Source: CAYMGQ01 sp964390055
Lineage (GTDB): Bacteria; Bacillota; Clostridia; Peptostreptococcales; Natronincolaceae
NCBI GenBank assembly: GCA_964390055.1
Contig: CAYMGQ010000009.1
Location: 27,167-91,166 of the forward strand
Direction of reading: 5' to 3'
Length of the DNA: 64,000 nt
Shown: positions 15,646 to 25,011 of the stretch, in pieces
How positions within the stretch are numbered: position 1 is the stretch's first letter
How the letters are laid out: the number at the start of each line of letters is the position of its first letter
The notes under the pieces: model-generated
What the model was told of the DNA's origin: nothing
Databases searched by the model: none
The model's input: the letters and a program-made list of their open reading frames with translations, nothing else
Made by a program: the position numbers and the translations under genes

Positions 15646-16719
15646 TTATTTCCTATATTCTTGGCTCAATCTTCTTGCCTCTTCTAAGATTTCGTCGCCA
15701 GGTAGGCCTCTTTTGTTTGCATTATCTACCCATTCTTGGTATGTATCAGCTAGGGCCTCTTCAAACTTTTTCTGCTCTGCATCTGTCAACTTATTAAACT
15801 GGGTTCCTGCCTCTTCTGCTATCTGTCTTCCTCTTTCTCCTGCTTTATCATATTCTTGAGCCGATAGTTTTCTATATTTTTCAGTTATTCCCTCTATAAT
15901 TTCTTGGTCCTCTGGGCTTAATTTATTCCAAGCATTCTTATTCATAACTGCAAAGAAGTTGGTTATAGTAAAGGGTCCCTCTGTAATATTATGGATTACA
16001 TCAGCTAGTCTAAAGGATTCTATAGCTGAAAGAGGCCCGGTTGCCCCATCTATAACTCCCCTTTGAGCTGAGTCATATACATCAGGCATAGGCATAAACA
16101 TTGGTGATCCACCCCAGTTGTCAACTGCCTTCCTAGTCATATCCGAGGCTACCCTTATCCTCAAGCCATTCATTTCTTCAAGTGTATTTACAGCCTTGTC
16201 TGTTGTAAGAACATATTCTGCGTCATTTTGGAATAACCACAATACCTTTGTATCAGCATATTCTTCCTGTAATTCTGGGAACTTATTATATAATTCATAA
16301 AGGATTTCTGTTCCCATTTCTGCCGATTGACTAATAAAAGGTAATTCAACCACGCTACTAAGGGGGAATTTACCCTCTGTATAACTTTGTAAGCTAATAG
16401 CAATATCTGCAACTCCAGTAGCTGCCATATCATAATGATTCTCGGCATCCCCTAAGGAGGCAGCAGCATAAACATCAAACTTAACCCTACCCTCTGTTAA
16501 TTCTTCCACCTCTTCAACAAAGGCATCTACCACAACTGTGTTGTAGAAATGCATGGGTGGTAGGAAATGGGCAAGCTTTAATGTTACAGAACCTCCACCT
16601 GTACCGCCATCTCCATTAGTAGCCTCCTTGGAGCCACCACACGCTGTCAAACCTACTAGTGTAAGAATCAATAAACAAACTACTAAAGTTTTCAATATTC
16701 CACTCTTAGCAAATTTCAT
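15646..16719 (-). CDS. dctP: TRAP transporter substrate-binding protein (DctP family), lipoprotein
   Basis: 357 residues. The lipobox is LTLVGLTAC followed by GGSKEA. The mature protein is a DctP fold: LKLAHFLPPMHFYN, the arginine region GLRIRVASDMTRKAV (ligand carboxylate contact in this family) and VIDGATGPLSAIESF. It delivers an organic acid or similar solute to the DctQM membrane pair encoded upstream. The start is ATG 16719 (GGGAGGA, 8 nt); a TTG two codons earlier is less likely. The gene closes the operon, after the amidase gene, which is an unusual position for the receptor. Confidence 0.9.
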   Translation of the reverse strand: MKFAKSGILKTLVVCLLILTLVGLTACGGSKEATNGDGGTGGGSVTLKLAHFLPPMHFYNTVVVDAFVEEVEELTEGRVKFDVYAAASLGDAENHYDMAATGVADIAISLQSYTEGKFPLSSVVELPFISQSAEMGTEILYELYNKFPELQEEYADTKVLWLFQNDAEYVLTTDKAVNTLEEMNGLRIRVASDMTRKAVDNWGGSPMFMPMPDVYDSAQRGVIDGATGPLSAIESFRLADVIHNITEGPFTITNFFAVMNKNAWNKLSPEDQEIIEGITEKYRKLSAQEYDKAGERGRQIAEEAGTQFNKLTDAEQKKFEEALADTYQEWVDNANKRGLPGDEILEEARRLSQEYRK

Positions 16720-16835
16720 TGTCAATATCCTCCCTTTTTATAGTTTGCCCTTCATATTGCTAATCACAACAATTATGCTGGCCCCCACCCCCCTCCATCA
16801 TAAGTCTTTTAAGAAAAAGAGATACTCTTAGGATA

Positions 16836-17804
16836 TTAGTACTTAAATATCCCTACAGGCAGATATGCTGACACTACATAGTTGGGCATATCAACTATCT
16901 CATTTATTCTCAAATTTGCTGCTATGCTACACAGGATATATGCATCTTCCCAACTTAATTTATGTTCCCTTCTTAGGTAATCTATCATATTTCTTATGGC
17001 ATCCCGTGCACATTCTTTAAGGTCGGGCCCTATACCTGTAGTAGCATAGTATCCCTTGTCTTCAATTGAATTCTTATTTGTATTGGGTGCCGTTAAAAAG
17101 TGTGGCGAACTTATTTTTTTGTCCTTATTAACCTTAAATCTTAGGGCCGCATATGTTGGGCTCTCAACCGCAGTTAAGGACACCTCGCCATCCCCTTGGG
17201 CTGCATGACCATCACCTGTTGAAAACAGGGCCCCCGGAACTTGGACCGGAAGATATAATCTGGCACCCTTAGTCAGGCTCCTAACATCCATATTGCCACC
17301 ATGATAATTGGGTGGGATTATCCCAAACTCTCCCTTTTCTGCTGGGGCAACCCCCATGGTTCCTAGAAAGGGTTCAATTGGAACCTGTATATAATCATTA
17401 AAGGGTATGTAATCTCCATTACTCAAATCGAAAACTCTTAGATAATGATTTTCTAATTCATCCCCCAGTAAACCCTTACCAGGTACAGCGATGGTCCACC
17501 CCCACCCCTTGGTATGAATATCCAATATCTCAATTTCTAGGGTGTCCCCTGGTTTGGCCTCCTCAATATATATTGGCCCCACCAAAGGATGCATCAAATT
17601 ATAATCTAAGTTTATATAAGTATCCACAGTAGCCTCATGGTGCATTTGACAATTGGAAACATCGGGCAATTCATAAATTACTACATCTCCAGATTTTATT
17701 GTCATAGTAGGTGGAATTTCATTATTCCAACGATGATGAAGCTTATTAGGGGCATAGTGAGTTTTTCCTTTTACGGTGTTTTTATCTTCATTCTTGTCTG
17801 TCAC
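16836..17804 (-). CDS. Acetamidase/formamidase family protein
   Basis: 322 residues, GTG start behind GGAGGG. The FmdA/AmdA family is recognised by HHRWNNEIPPTMTIKSGD, the GPIYIEEAKPGDTLEIEIL segment, GNMDVRSLTKGARLYLPVQV, STGDGHAAQGDGEVS and the C-terminal CSIAANLRINEIVD. Enzymes of the family hydrolyse formamide, acetamide or related amides to acid and ammonia in the cytoplasm. It lies between TRAP transporter genes, so the imported solute or its derivative is probably an amide. The true substrate is unknown. Confidence 0.88.
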   Translation of the reverse strand: MTDKNEDKNTVKGKTHYAPNKLHHRWNNEIPPTMTIKSGDVVIYELPDVSNCQMHHEATVDTYINLDYNLMHPLVGPIYIEEAKPGDTLEIEILDIHTKGWGWTIAVPGKGLLGDELENHYLRVFDLSNGDYIPFNDYIQVPIEPFLGTMGVAPAEKGEFGIIPPNYHGGNMDVRSLTKGARLYLPVQVPGALFSTGDGHAAQGDGEVSLTAVESPTYAALRFKVNKDKKISSPHFLTAPNTNKNSIEDKGYYATTGIGPDLKECARDAIRNMIDYLRREHKLSWEDAYILCSIAANLRINEIVDMPNYVVSAYLPVGIFKY

Positions 17805-17860
17805 ATCAAGTCCCTCCGTTTATCATTTTGTCATCCTTAGTGCATTTCTTTCATTGATGA

Positions 17861-19168
17861 TTAGTGCATTAAATTAGGTACAAAGAGTACTATTTCCGGG
17901 AATATAATCAAAAGTATTGTGAAAATAATCATAGTTGCCAGGAAGGGCAATGCTCCCTTAAAAATTGTCTCTAATGGTATAGATTTATCAACCCCATGTA
18001 GGATGTAACAACAGACACCCAAGGGGGGCGTTAGCAGAGCTATACACATCATCATAACAAATATAACTGAAAACCATACACCATCAAATCCAGCCTCTAT
18101 TATAATTGGATAAACTATAGGTAATGTTAACACTTGTATTGAAATACTTTCCATGAAGGTACCCAAAACTAAATATATCAGCAAAATAATAGCAAGTATT
18201 ACATAGGGTGATACATCTAGATTGCTCACATAGGTTGTGATAGTTACAGGCAGCCTTGATACAGCCAGGAAATTACTAAACATATTAGCACCAAGCAACA
18301 TGATAAATATCATGGCTGTTATTCTAGCTGTTTCCTCTATGGAATCAACAAAGCCTTTCCAGTTTAAACGTCTACCAAATAGGGTTATAACCAAGGCTCC
18401 AAAGGCTCCTATGGCACCTGCCTCTGTCGGAGTAAATAGTCCCAGATATATACCACCTATACTTACCAAAAATATGACGGTAATTGGCCAAATTTTTGTA
18501 AGAGATCTTAACTTTTCGGAAAAACTGACAGAAGGTGCATCACTAATTGGTGCCATAGAGGGCTTTAATGTAACCATAATATATATGGTTAGCATGAATA
18601 GGAGGGAAAGAATTATCCCAGGTACTATTCCTGCCAAAAACAATGCCCCAATAGGCTCCATGGTAAGAACACCATACAATATCAAGCATACGGAAGGTGG
18701 AATCAAGATTCCCAAAGTACTTCCAACAGCAATACTTGCCGCTGCCATCCCATGGTCATAATTATGCCTCTTCATTTCTGGCAAACTTATACGACCCAAG
18801 GTAGCTGCCGTTGACATGGCTGCTCCAGATATGGAAGCAAAAATTGCACTAGCACCAATTGTTGTCATTGCAAGACTACCCTTTACCTTGCCAAACCAAC
18901 TATCAACAGCCTTGTAAAGCTCCTCACTTGTACCACTATAGGTTAAAAACAATCCCATAAGGGTAAATAAGGGTATAACACTTAGGGTATACGAACCAGC
19001 GTAGTTAAAAGTACTCATCCCTATTTGAACTAAAGCAAGCTCTACTGACTGCAATATTGAATAGCCAGCCATTCCCACTAACAGTAGGGCAAGTCCCACT
19101 GGGACCCTTAACATAATTAAAGCTAACAGTACTACCGACCCAATAATTCCAACCATTTCACCACTCAT
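17861..19168 (-). CDS. dctM: TRAP transporter large permease (DctM)
   Basis: 435 residues, about 12 membrane segments throughout. Typical DctM features are LRVPVGLALLLVGMAGY at the N-terminus, GASAIFASISGAAMSTAATL, GSTLGILIPPSVCLILYGV and TPTEAGAIGAFGALVI. It forms the ion-coupled channel for the solute captured by DctP. Its ATG overlaps the dctQ stop (TAATG), so the two are translationally coupled. The next gene is the amidase. Confidence 0.93.
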   Translation of the reverse strand: MSGEMVGIIGSVVLLALIMLRVPVGLALLLVGMAGYSILQSVELALVQIGMSTFNYAGSYTLSVIPLFTLMGLFLTYSGTSEELYKAVDSWFGKVKGSLAMTTIGASAIFASISGAAMSTAATLGRISLPEMKRHNYDHGMAAASIAVGSTLGILIPPSVCLILYGVLTMEPIGALFLAGIVPGIILSLLFMLTIYIMVTLKPSMAPISDAPSVSFSEKLRSLTKIWPITVIFLVSIGGIYLGLFTPTEAGAIGAFGALVITLFGRRLNWKGFVDSIEETARITAMIFIMLLGANMFSNFLAVSRLPVTITTYVSNLDVSPYVILAIILLIYLVLGTFMESISIQVLTLPIVYPIIIEAGFDGVWFSVIFVMMMCIALLTPPLGVCCYILHGVDKSIPLETIFKGALPFLATMIIFTILLIIFPEIVLFVPNLMH

Positions 19169-19674
19169 TATGTCTCAACCACCTTTACAATGGATTTTAA
19201 AAAGTCTAAGAAAATTGCCAAAGCAAATATAAGTAAACCAACGGATGCCGCATAGGCAAAAATGTAAATTGGTATGCCTAGGTCAACGGTAACATTATGT
19301 CCCTCAAATAATCTTTTGGCATGAACTACCATTTGCCAGGAGGCTACTGCCATCAAGATGGATGTTATAAAATGTGTGACCATATCCAAAATTGATTGAA
19401 TCTTGGGTGACCATTGGTCAACTATAAATGATACAGAAATATATTCTTTTTTAATTTGAGCATAGCCCAGACTAAAAAATATTAACATAGCAGAACTATA
19501 GGATAATAGTTCATAACTCCCCTTAATAGGTTTGTAAATAAAACGTGCAAATACATTTGCAGTTGTAAGGAGCGTCATAAATACTAAAAACACGGTTGCA
19601 ATCATATGTACAAATTTTGTAACAGGATAAATAATTTTTTCTATACGTGCCACCTTCTCCTTAAATTGCTCCAT
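19168..19674 (-). CDS. dctQ: TRAP transporter small permease (DctQ)
   Basis: 168 residues with four membrane helices in the DctQ pattern (ANVFARFIYKPIKGSYELLS; LGYAQIKKEYISVSFIVD). It pairs with DctM. Two ATGs are close together; the one at 19674 has 6 nt to AGGAGG, whereas the first touches the ribosome binding site, so the second is chosen. It follows the IclR gene by 65 nt. Confidence 0.9.
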   Translation of the reverse strand: MEQFKEKVARIEKIIYPVTKFVHMIATVFLVFMTLLTTANVFARFIYKPIKGSYELLSYSSAMLIFFSLGYAQIKKEYISVSFIVDQWSPKIQSILDMVTHFITSILMAVASWQMVVHAKRLFEGHNVTVDLGIPIYIFAYAASVGLLIFALAIFLDFLKSIVKVVET

Positions 19675-19739
19675 ATTCATCCTCCTAAGAATTGAATTTA
19701 ATGTCTTTAAAATCTTTTAAATCTAATAAAGAACCCATA

Positions 19740-20513
19740 TTAAAATAAGTCTCCCTTATAACCCATAGCCCTTGATAATTCCCATGTTGTCTCTTTAAGA
19801 ATAGGTATAATCTTTTCTAGCTCTTTAGGGCTCATCCTAAATATTGGTGCCGAAATACTAAGGGATGCAATCGCTTTCCCGGTACAGTCAAAAATAGGCG
19901 TTGCTATGCATCTAACATCTTCCTCATATTCCTCATTGTCTATGGCATAGCCTTGACTTTTGACCTTCTTTAGCTCCTTCAAATATTCATCCCTATCTAC
20001 AATGGTATTTGCGGTATAGGGTTTAAATAGCGGTGAATTAACTATTTTGTCAATTGCTACATCATTATAGGATAATAGGACCTTACCCATAGCAATACAA
20101 CATGCAGGCGCTTTTTTATGTACAGGGAATTTAAAATTTAATTTTTTGGGCCCTTCATAATATGCAACATTAACCACCTCCAATCCATTTAACATCCCAA
20201 TTTGAACATTTTCCCCGACTTGGTCTATCAGCTTGGGCACATGCATATCGCCCCATCTCTTAATTAAAAATCGTTCTGTGGCAATTTGTCCTAATCTGTA
20301 AGTTTCCAAGCCTAGGGAATATTTTCCCCCCTCATGGTCCTGGGTTAAATATCCATATTTCTCGAAGGTAACCACCAGGCGGTGCACGGTACTCTTGCTT
20401 AAATCTGTTAACTTTGCAATTTCAGTTATCCCCAACTCATTTCTCTCTACATCAAATAATTGAAGAATTTGTAAGGCCTTTTCCAGAGTTCCTGAATATC
20501 TATTACTGGCCAT
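19740..20513 (-). CDS. IclR family transcriptional regulator
   Basis: 257 residues. The N-terminal winged helix (ALQILQLFDVERNELGITEI; TDLSKSTVHRLVVTFEKYGY) and C-terminal ligand domain (VHKKAPACCIAMGKVLLSY; YAIDNEEYEEDVRCIATPIF; SLSISAPIFRM) are standard. It is the first gene of the IclR-DctQ-DctM-amidase-DctP run and is the likely local controller. IclR proteins sense small carboxylates, which fits a TRAP solute. Inverted repeats just upstream are candidate binding sites. Confidence 0.92.
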   Translation of the reverse strand: MASNRYSGTLEKALQILQLFDVERNELGITEIAKLTDLSKSTVHRLVVTFEKYGYLTQDHEGGKYSLGLETYRLGQIATERFLIKRWGDMHVPKLIDQVGENVQIGMLNGLEVVNVAYYEGPKKLNFKFPVHKKAPACCIAMGKVLLSYNDVAIDKIVNSPLFKPYTANTIVDRDEYLKELKKVKSQGYAIDNEEYEEDVRCIATPIFDCTGKAIASLSISAPIFRMSPKELEKIIPILKETTWELSRAMGYKGDLF

Positions 20514-20534
20514 CTTCTCACCCCCTAAAGCAGA

Positions 20535-20574
20535 GTGTTCCGATATTTAAAACACCCGTTTCAACTATCGAAAT
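20535..20574. promoter_or_regulatory. Candidate IclR operator region
   Basis: GTGTT (20535-20539) and AACAC (20551-20555) form one inverted repeat. GTTTC (20558-20562) and GAAAT (20570-20574) form a second, imperfect one. They lie 20-60 nt upstream of the IclR start. Confidence 0.3.
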
Positions 20575-20681
20575 AATCATACCATGTTATCTTTTAAATA
20601 TCAAGTGAAAATATATATTTTTTAAAAAAGTATCTTAATAACTGGATTAATGAAGTTTTTTCAATCCTTATAATGCAGTAT

Positions 20682-20714
20682 ATATCACAAGTCAATTGGC
20701 CCAAATTGTGATAT
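20682..20714. repeat. Inverted repeat ATATCACAA / TTGTGATAT
   Basis: Perfect 9-bp arms separated by 15 bp, in the 376-bp gap between the IclR gene and the membrane-protein pair. It looks like a regulator site for an upstream part of the IclR promoter. The rest of this gap (20575-20681, 20715-20860) shows no gene. Confidence 0.35.
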
Positions 20715-20861
20715 CCCAATGCCTATGACCTATAATTACTAAACTATCAATTTCATAATTGGGGCTTGCATGAAGGGGGCAAGAGGAATACTAGATTGTG
20801 TAATTCATTATCAATTGAGAATGTATATTGAGTTTATTTATACAGATGCAAAAAAATAAAA

Positions 20862-20889
20862 GAACCTCCAAATTTAAATTTGGAAGTTC
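20862..20889 (-). terminator. Terminator of the GATE-domain membrane pair
   Basis: GAACcTCCAAATTTAAATTTGGAaGTTC directly abuts the stop codon at 20890; on the minus strand it is followed by TTTTATTTTTTT. Confidence 0.75.
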
Positions 20890-21357
20890 CTACTGGCCTT
20901 TAGACTTGTCTAGTTGGGTGAAATCCCTGGTCCCAATCCTTCTAGATAAAATATATGTTAGTAGTAGGGCGGTAACTAGGCGGATCCCTAATAATATTAC
21001 GGGATTTGCCCCTACCGCAACAAAGATTAGGGTATCCTCTATTATAGCATGGCAACAGGCCAGAAAAATTGTCAACAGATATAGATCTTTCTTTGAAAGA
21101 TTGCCCTCATTAACAGCCTGTATTATCACCCCAGCCCCATAGGACAAGCCGAAAATTACGCCAACCAAGAGGGGTAAAACTGCTTCTTCTGAAGTATTAT
21201 AAATCCTTGAAAAAAAGCTAAAGGGTTTAATAATTTTATTTAATACATTGTAATCCCTCAGTATTTGCAGGACTATCATAATGGGTACTACTATAACTGC
21301 TATTGTAAAAACAGAATTAAGGCTTCCCAGGCTGGCCTCTTTTAATATTCCCATCAT
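20890..21357 (-). CDS. Nucleoside-recognition (GATE) domain membrane protein, second of a pair
   Basis: 155 residues with four to five hydrophobic segments in the pattern of the GATE domain shared by spore maturation proteins SpmA/SpmB and nucleoside transporters (VPIMIVLQILRDYNVLNKII; PLLVGVIFGLSYGAGVII; ACCHAIIEDTLIFVAVGANP). Its ATG follows the stop of the first gene within 4 nt, so the two products are likely partners in one transport unit. Substrate unknown. Confidence 0.78.
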   Translation of the reverse strand: MMGILKEASLGSLNSVFTIAVIVVPIMIVLQILRDYNVLNKIIKPFSFFSRIYNTSEEAVLPLLVGVIFGLSYGAGVIIQAVNEGNLSKKDLYLLTIFLACCHAIIEDTLIFVAVGANPVILLGIRLVTALLLTYILSRRIGTRDFTQLDKSKGQ

Positions 21358-21779
21358 AGCAGGACACCCACCCTTCCTAGGACAAGGCCTGAAACTATGG
21401 CTAGGCCCACCCTAATAATGATAACCTTGTATGCACTTACCCCCATTTTTTTTGTTATAGCAGTTTCTACAAAAATAGCATGGGAAAAGGAAAGCATAAC
21501 GGCAATAATTGTAATCTCTGATATTGTTAATGATATGGCCTTAATGGCACCAACAGCAGCATATAATGTTAAAACATTTCCCAATATTAGGACAATGGCT
21601 GCCTCCCCGGGAAGGTTAAAAAGGGTCATTAATGGCTGAAAGAGCCTATCGATCCACCCAATTATTGGAGTTTCTTGTAAAAATGCAAGGGCAAAATACA
21701 CCGGAACCATAACCTTTGCCAACATCCAGGTAGTTTCTAGCCCCTTCTTGGCCCCCTCTTTAATTGAATTTATAAGCAT
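21354..21779 (-). CDS. Nucleoside-recognition (GATE) domain membrane protein, first of a pair
   Basis: 141 residues; hydrophobic segments around MLAKVMVPVYFALAFLQETP, AAIVLILGNVLTLYAAVGAI and MLSFSHAIFVETAITKKMG. The paired short GATE proteins, overlapping by 4 nt, resemble split halves of a larger transporter; the H/E positions in SHAIFVET and CHAIIEDT match between the two. Cellular role unproven; SpmA/SpmB-like dehydration of spores is one option in a spore former. Confidence 0.78.
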   Translation of the reverse strand: MLINSIKEGAKKGLETTWMLAKVMVPVYFALAFLQETPIIGWIDRLFQPLMTLFNLPGEAAIVLILGNVLTLYAAVGAIKAISLTISEITIIAVMLSFSHAIFVETAITKKMGVSAYKVIIIRVGLAIVSGLVLGRVGVLL

Positions 21780-21858
21780 GACAACTCCTTTCTACTAGCA
21801 GGGCAAATAGCTTATCATAATAGGGTTTTCCCCATTTACACTTGCTAATAAATCATTA

Positions 21859-21901
21859 AAAGTCCACAGTTTGTTATATTTATAAACAAACTATAGACTT
21901 T
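21859..21901 (-). terminator. Terminator after the MATE gene
   Basis: AAAGTC and GACTTT outer arms with AGTTTGTT/AACAAACT inner arms, then TTTTAATG on the minus strand. It isolates the MATE gene from the GATE pair downstream. Confidence 0.65.
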
Positions 21902-21965
21902 ATCATTAACTATAGTAGCTTCTTGAAAAGTCACTATTAATCCTATAGGAATAGACAGATATTAA

Positions 21966-23303
21966 TTAGCTTAGACTGCTAGTTTTCCATCGACCTTTTT
22001 TATAACGTCTTAGCATTAATACAGCCTCTAGCAGGAATTGCAAGGCTGTTGCCCCCCATATATAAGCCACATGTAGGCGGAGTATAAAAACTATTATATA
22101 TATTAGGGGCATCCTAACAAGCAAATTAGTAATTAGAGAAATTTTAAAGGGTCCCCTTGTATCACCAGCACCCTTTAAGGCACCTGATGTTACCATAGCT
22201 ACAGCAATAGGTATTTGTTCAAGGGCACCTACCCTCAGACAGCTTGCGGCAATAGAGACAACCCCTAGATCGGAACTAAATAATCTCATAATAAAATCCG
22301 GGATTGCAAAAAATAATAAACCCACCAGCCCCATTAATATGGAGGCAAAAATTACGGATTTTACTGCACTTTCCTCTGCATCCCCTATACTCTGCCTGCC
22401 CAAACTTTGCCCCACCAACGTTGTGGCTGCAATGGCAAAACCCTGTCCAGGCATAAAAGATATGGACTCTGCTGCCACGGCTAGGGAGTGGCCTGCATAG
22501 GCTAGGGTTCCTAATTGTACAATCCAAAAAGATGAAATTAGTCTACAGCCATCATTCATAAGCATTTCCAGCCCAGCTGGAACACTAAGGTTAACTAGAT
22601 TTTTTATGGCCTTAATATCCCATTTGAAAAGATAATCTAATCTTAATTTTATAGCTGATTTTCCCCTTAAGAGAAAGAATATTGTTACCATAGCCCCTAA
22701 AATTTGAGCCGAGCCTGTCGCAATGGCAGCCCCTCTTACTCCTAACTGGGGAAAACCAAATTTACCGAAAATTAAAACATAGTCTCCTACAATGTTAAAA
22801 ATATTAGCTATGATAGCAGATACTAGGGGTATTACTGTATTCCCAGCCCCCCTTAGAATGGCATTAGCAACCATCAGGGGTATATAAAACATTAAACCAA
22901 TGGAAACAATCCTAAGATAGCTTGTCCCCAAATTGATTACTTGCCTATCATCTACTATTATAGTAAAAATAGTTTTTGCACCTAGGATACCTAAAATACC
23001 TAAAATACAAGCAATTATAATACTAACTAACAATGCTTGTCCACCTATATATTCTGCCTTATCCCTTTCCCCTGCACCCATATACCTAGCCACCATGGCA
23101 GTAGTTCCTATGCCCAAGGCACTAAAAATGCCACCCAAAGTGAACATAATCTGTGCCCCCAGGGTCACCGATGAAATGGCCGCTGCAGTTAGTCTTCCGA
23201 CCATGGCTGTGTCCACAGTCCATACTAGGGTATGCATCATCATTTCCATAATGGCAGGCCATGCTAGTCTTATTATTTGTTTTGTAATGGTGTTTTTCTC
23301 CAA
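21966..23303 (-). CDS. MATE family efflux transporter
   Basis: 445 residues, 12 membrane segments in two related halves. Starts at TTG 23303, 9 nt after GGGAGG. Typical N-terminal motif LAWPAIMEMMMHTLVWTVDT (and TAMVGRL), second-half motif NLSVPAGLEMLMNDGCRLIS, and APxxxG-like VTSGALKGAGDTRGP. It exchanges cationic drugs or metabolites for Na+ or H+. It is monocistronic and followed by a strong terminator. Confidence 0.93.
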   Translation of the reverse strand: MEKNTITKQIIRLAWPAIMEMMMHTLVWTVDTAMVGRLTAAAISSVTLGAQIMFTLGGIFSALGIGTTAMVARYMGAGERDKAEYIGGQALLVSIIIACILGILGILGAKTIFTIIVDDRQVINLGTSYLRIVSIGLMFYIPLMVANAILRGAGNTVIPLVSAIIANIFNIVGDYVLIFGKFGFPQLGVRGAAIATGSAQILGAMVTIFFLLRGKSAIKLRLDYLFKWDIKAIKNLVNLSVPAGLEMLMNDGCRLISSFWIVQLGTLAYAGHSLAVAAESISFMPGQGFAIAATTLVGQSLGRQSIGDAEESAVKSVIFASILMGLVGLLFFAIPDFIMRLFSSDLGVVSIAASCLRVGALEQIPIAVAMVTSGALKGAGDTRGPFKISLITNLLVRMPLIYIIVFILRLHVAYIWGATALQFLLEAVLMLRRYKKGRWKTSSLS

Positions 23304-23399
23304 TAGATAAAGCCTCCCACTCTAATGTAAATATACTAATGAATATATCATAAATGCCAGGATTTTGCTAGCCCTGGAGGCTCCTCAAATTATTGTTAT

Positions 23400-24032
23400 T
23401 TACTTGTCATCTACCTTTTCCATTTTTGAAATGGATACCTCATAGGCGGTTCTAGTAACTACCGACCCATCATTATACTTTTTTTGATACTCCCTGCTCT
23501 GGATACGACCCCATATTCTGATATTGTCACCCACCTCTAATTTTGAGGAAAAGCGGGCATTTCTCCCCCAAGCAATGGATGGAATGTAGTCAGATTTATT
23601 ATAAGACCTATTTACTGCAATTAATAAATCAGTTATTTCCCTACCAAAGGGAGTCTCCCTATAAATGGGGGCTTTGCAAATAAATCCATCTAAATATATT
23701 TGATTGGGATTTTTGACCCCACCATCATCATCAAGCCTAACAATATCTCTGGCGAAAACTGTCAGGATTAGTTTATTGCTACCATCTATAAATTTATTAT
23801 AAGACCTAAACTGGCCTTCCACCTTGACATAGTCCCCTAAGCCCAACTCCAGGCCTACTAGGAGTCTTTCTGAAATAGTCAAAGGTAGGATATCACAGGC
23901 ATCACTTAATCTTGGTATTTCAATAGTATAGATATAAAATCCTTCCCCATAAATCTCATGACTAAATTCTCTTTCCTTGGCTATTCTCCCCACTAAGACA
24001 ACCATATTACTTTCCAGCATACGCTCAGACAT
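23400..24032 (-). CDS. Single-stranded DNA-binding protein-like, two OB folds
   Basis: 210 residues in two similar OB-fold halves: residues about 8-100 (NMVVLVGRIAKEREFSHEIY; YIYTIEIPR; DYVKVEGQFRSYN) and about 110-205 (NQIYLDGFICKAPIYRETPF; REITDLLIAVNRSYNKSDYI; DNIRIWGRIQSREY). Each follows the SSB pattern. The acidic C-terminal tail of the main SSB (DDDIPF) is absent, so this is a second, specialised ssDNA-binding protein seen in clostridia. Exact role unknown. Confidence 0.8.
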   Translation of the reverse strand: MSERMLESNMVVLVGRIAKEREFSHEIYGEGFYIYTIEIPRLSDACDILPLTISERLLVGLELGLGDYVKVEGQFRSYNKFIDGSNKLILTVFARDIVRLDDDGGVKNPNQIYLDGFICKAPIYRETPFGREITDLLIAVNRSYNKSDYIPSIAWGRNARFSSKLEVGDNIRIWGRIQSREYQKKYNDGSVVTRTAYEVSISKMEKVDDK

Positions 24033-24147
24033 AATTACCCAATTCCCCCTTTATTCTTATGTGTCTTCATATATTTAATCTATAAACATTAATATTCAAT
24101 AATTATGGAAAATATAACCTCTTATAAAAACTTCTTCTAGATCAAAA

Positions 24148-24930
24148 CTAATGGGCATTAGCCTTATGCTGCCTGCCTGAATGGTCTATTGTATAATTAT
24201 CCTTATAAATCAGTTGCGATATAGGCACAATCTTATAACCCTGTTCAGTCAACTTCTTAAGGACTAGGGGTAGGTATTCTGAAACATATTTGGCATTGTT
24301 ATGAAAGAGAACTATAGACCCCCTTGTAATGTTTCTGGAAACCCTGTCGACCACAGGATTTACCCCCATCTCCTTCCAGTCCAGGGAGTCAACATCCCAC
24401 TGGATTACATGATAGCCAAGTTCCTTGGCAGTTTGAATAAATAAGTTATTATAATCTCCAAAGGGTGGCCTAAATAAGTTAGTCCTATAGGCCGTCAATT
24501 CCATAATCTTTTCCTCTGTTTCCTTTATCTCCTTTATAATTTCCTCTCTAGTTAACTGGGACATATGTGGATGGCTTGATGAGTGATTACCTATTTCATG
24601 CCCCCTTTGATGGATCTTTTTCACCATATCAGGGTATTTGTCTACCCAAAATCCAACCAAAAAAAATGTAGTTTTCACATTATATTCATCTAATACATCC
24701 AAAATATCATCTGTATATGTATCCCCCCACGCTGCATCAAAACTTATAGCTATTTCCTTTTCCCTAGTCTCCACACTATAGATAGGTAGTTGTTTTTGAG
24801 TAGAGAATACCGACCTAATATCCGTTAAATATCCTGTAAATCTATTGCAATAAATTAATAGGCCAACAAAAGCTAAGATAAGTATTAAAAATATAACTAG
24901 GGTTTTTTTAGATAAGATATAAATTTTCAT
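24148..24930 (-). CDS. Polysaccharide deacetylase, PdaB-like sporulation type
   Basis: 260 residues. A membrane anchor (residues 8-28) precedes a NodB domain with TREKEIAISFDAAWGD, the metal histidines in NHSSSHPHMSQ, RPPFGDYNN, VIQWDVDSLDW and GSIVLFHNN. AAWG after the catalytic aspartate is characteristic of PdaB. The product sits outside the membrane and modifies peptidoglycan, probably in spore cortex formation. Monocistronic. Confidence 0.85.
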   Translation of the reverse strand: MKIYILSKKTLVIFLILILAFVGLLIYCNRFTGYLTDIRSVFSTQKQLPIYSVETREKEIAISFDAAWGDTYTDDILDVLDEYNVKTTFFLVGFWVDKYPDMVKKIHQRGHEIGNHSSSHPHMSQLTREEIIKEIKETEEKIMELTAYRTNLFRPPFGDYNNLFIQTAKELGYHVIQWDVDSLDWKEMGVNPVVDRVSRNITRGSIVLFHNNAKYVSEYLPLVLKKLTEQGYKIVPISQLIYKDNYTIDHSGRQHKANAH

Positions 24931-25011
24931 TTTTTACCCCCCACATAATGGAAACTCCTATTAAATTCTATTCTTAAAAACCATAAATATGAGGATTGTA
25001 ATTAAAATAAG

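Noticed and set aside
20682..20714. CRP/FNR-type site
   Set aside because: The half-sites are in the opposite order (TCACAA-N15-TTGTGA) with the wrong spacing.
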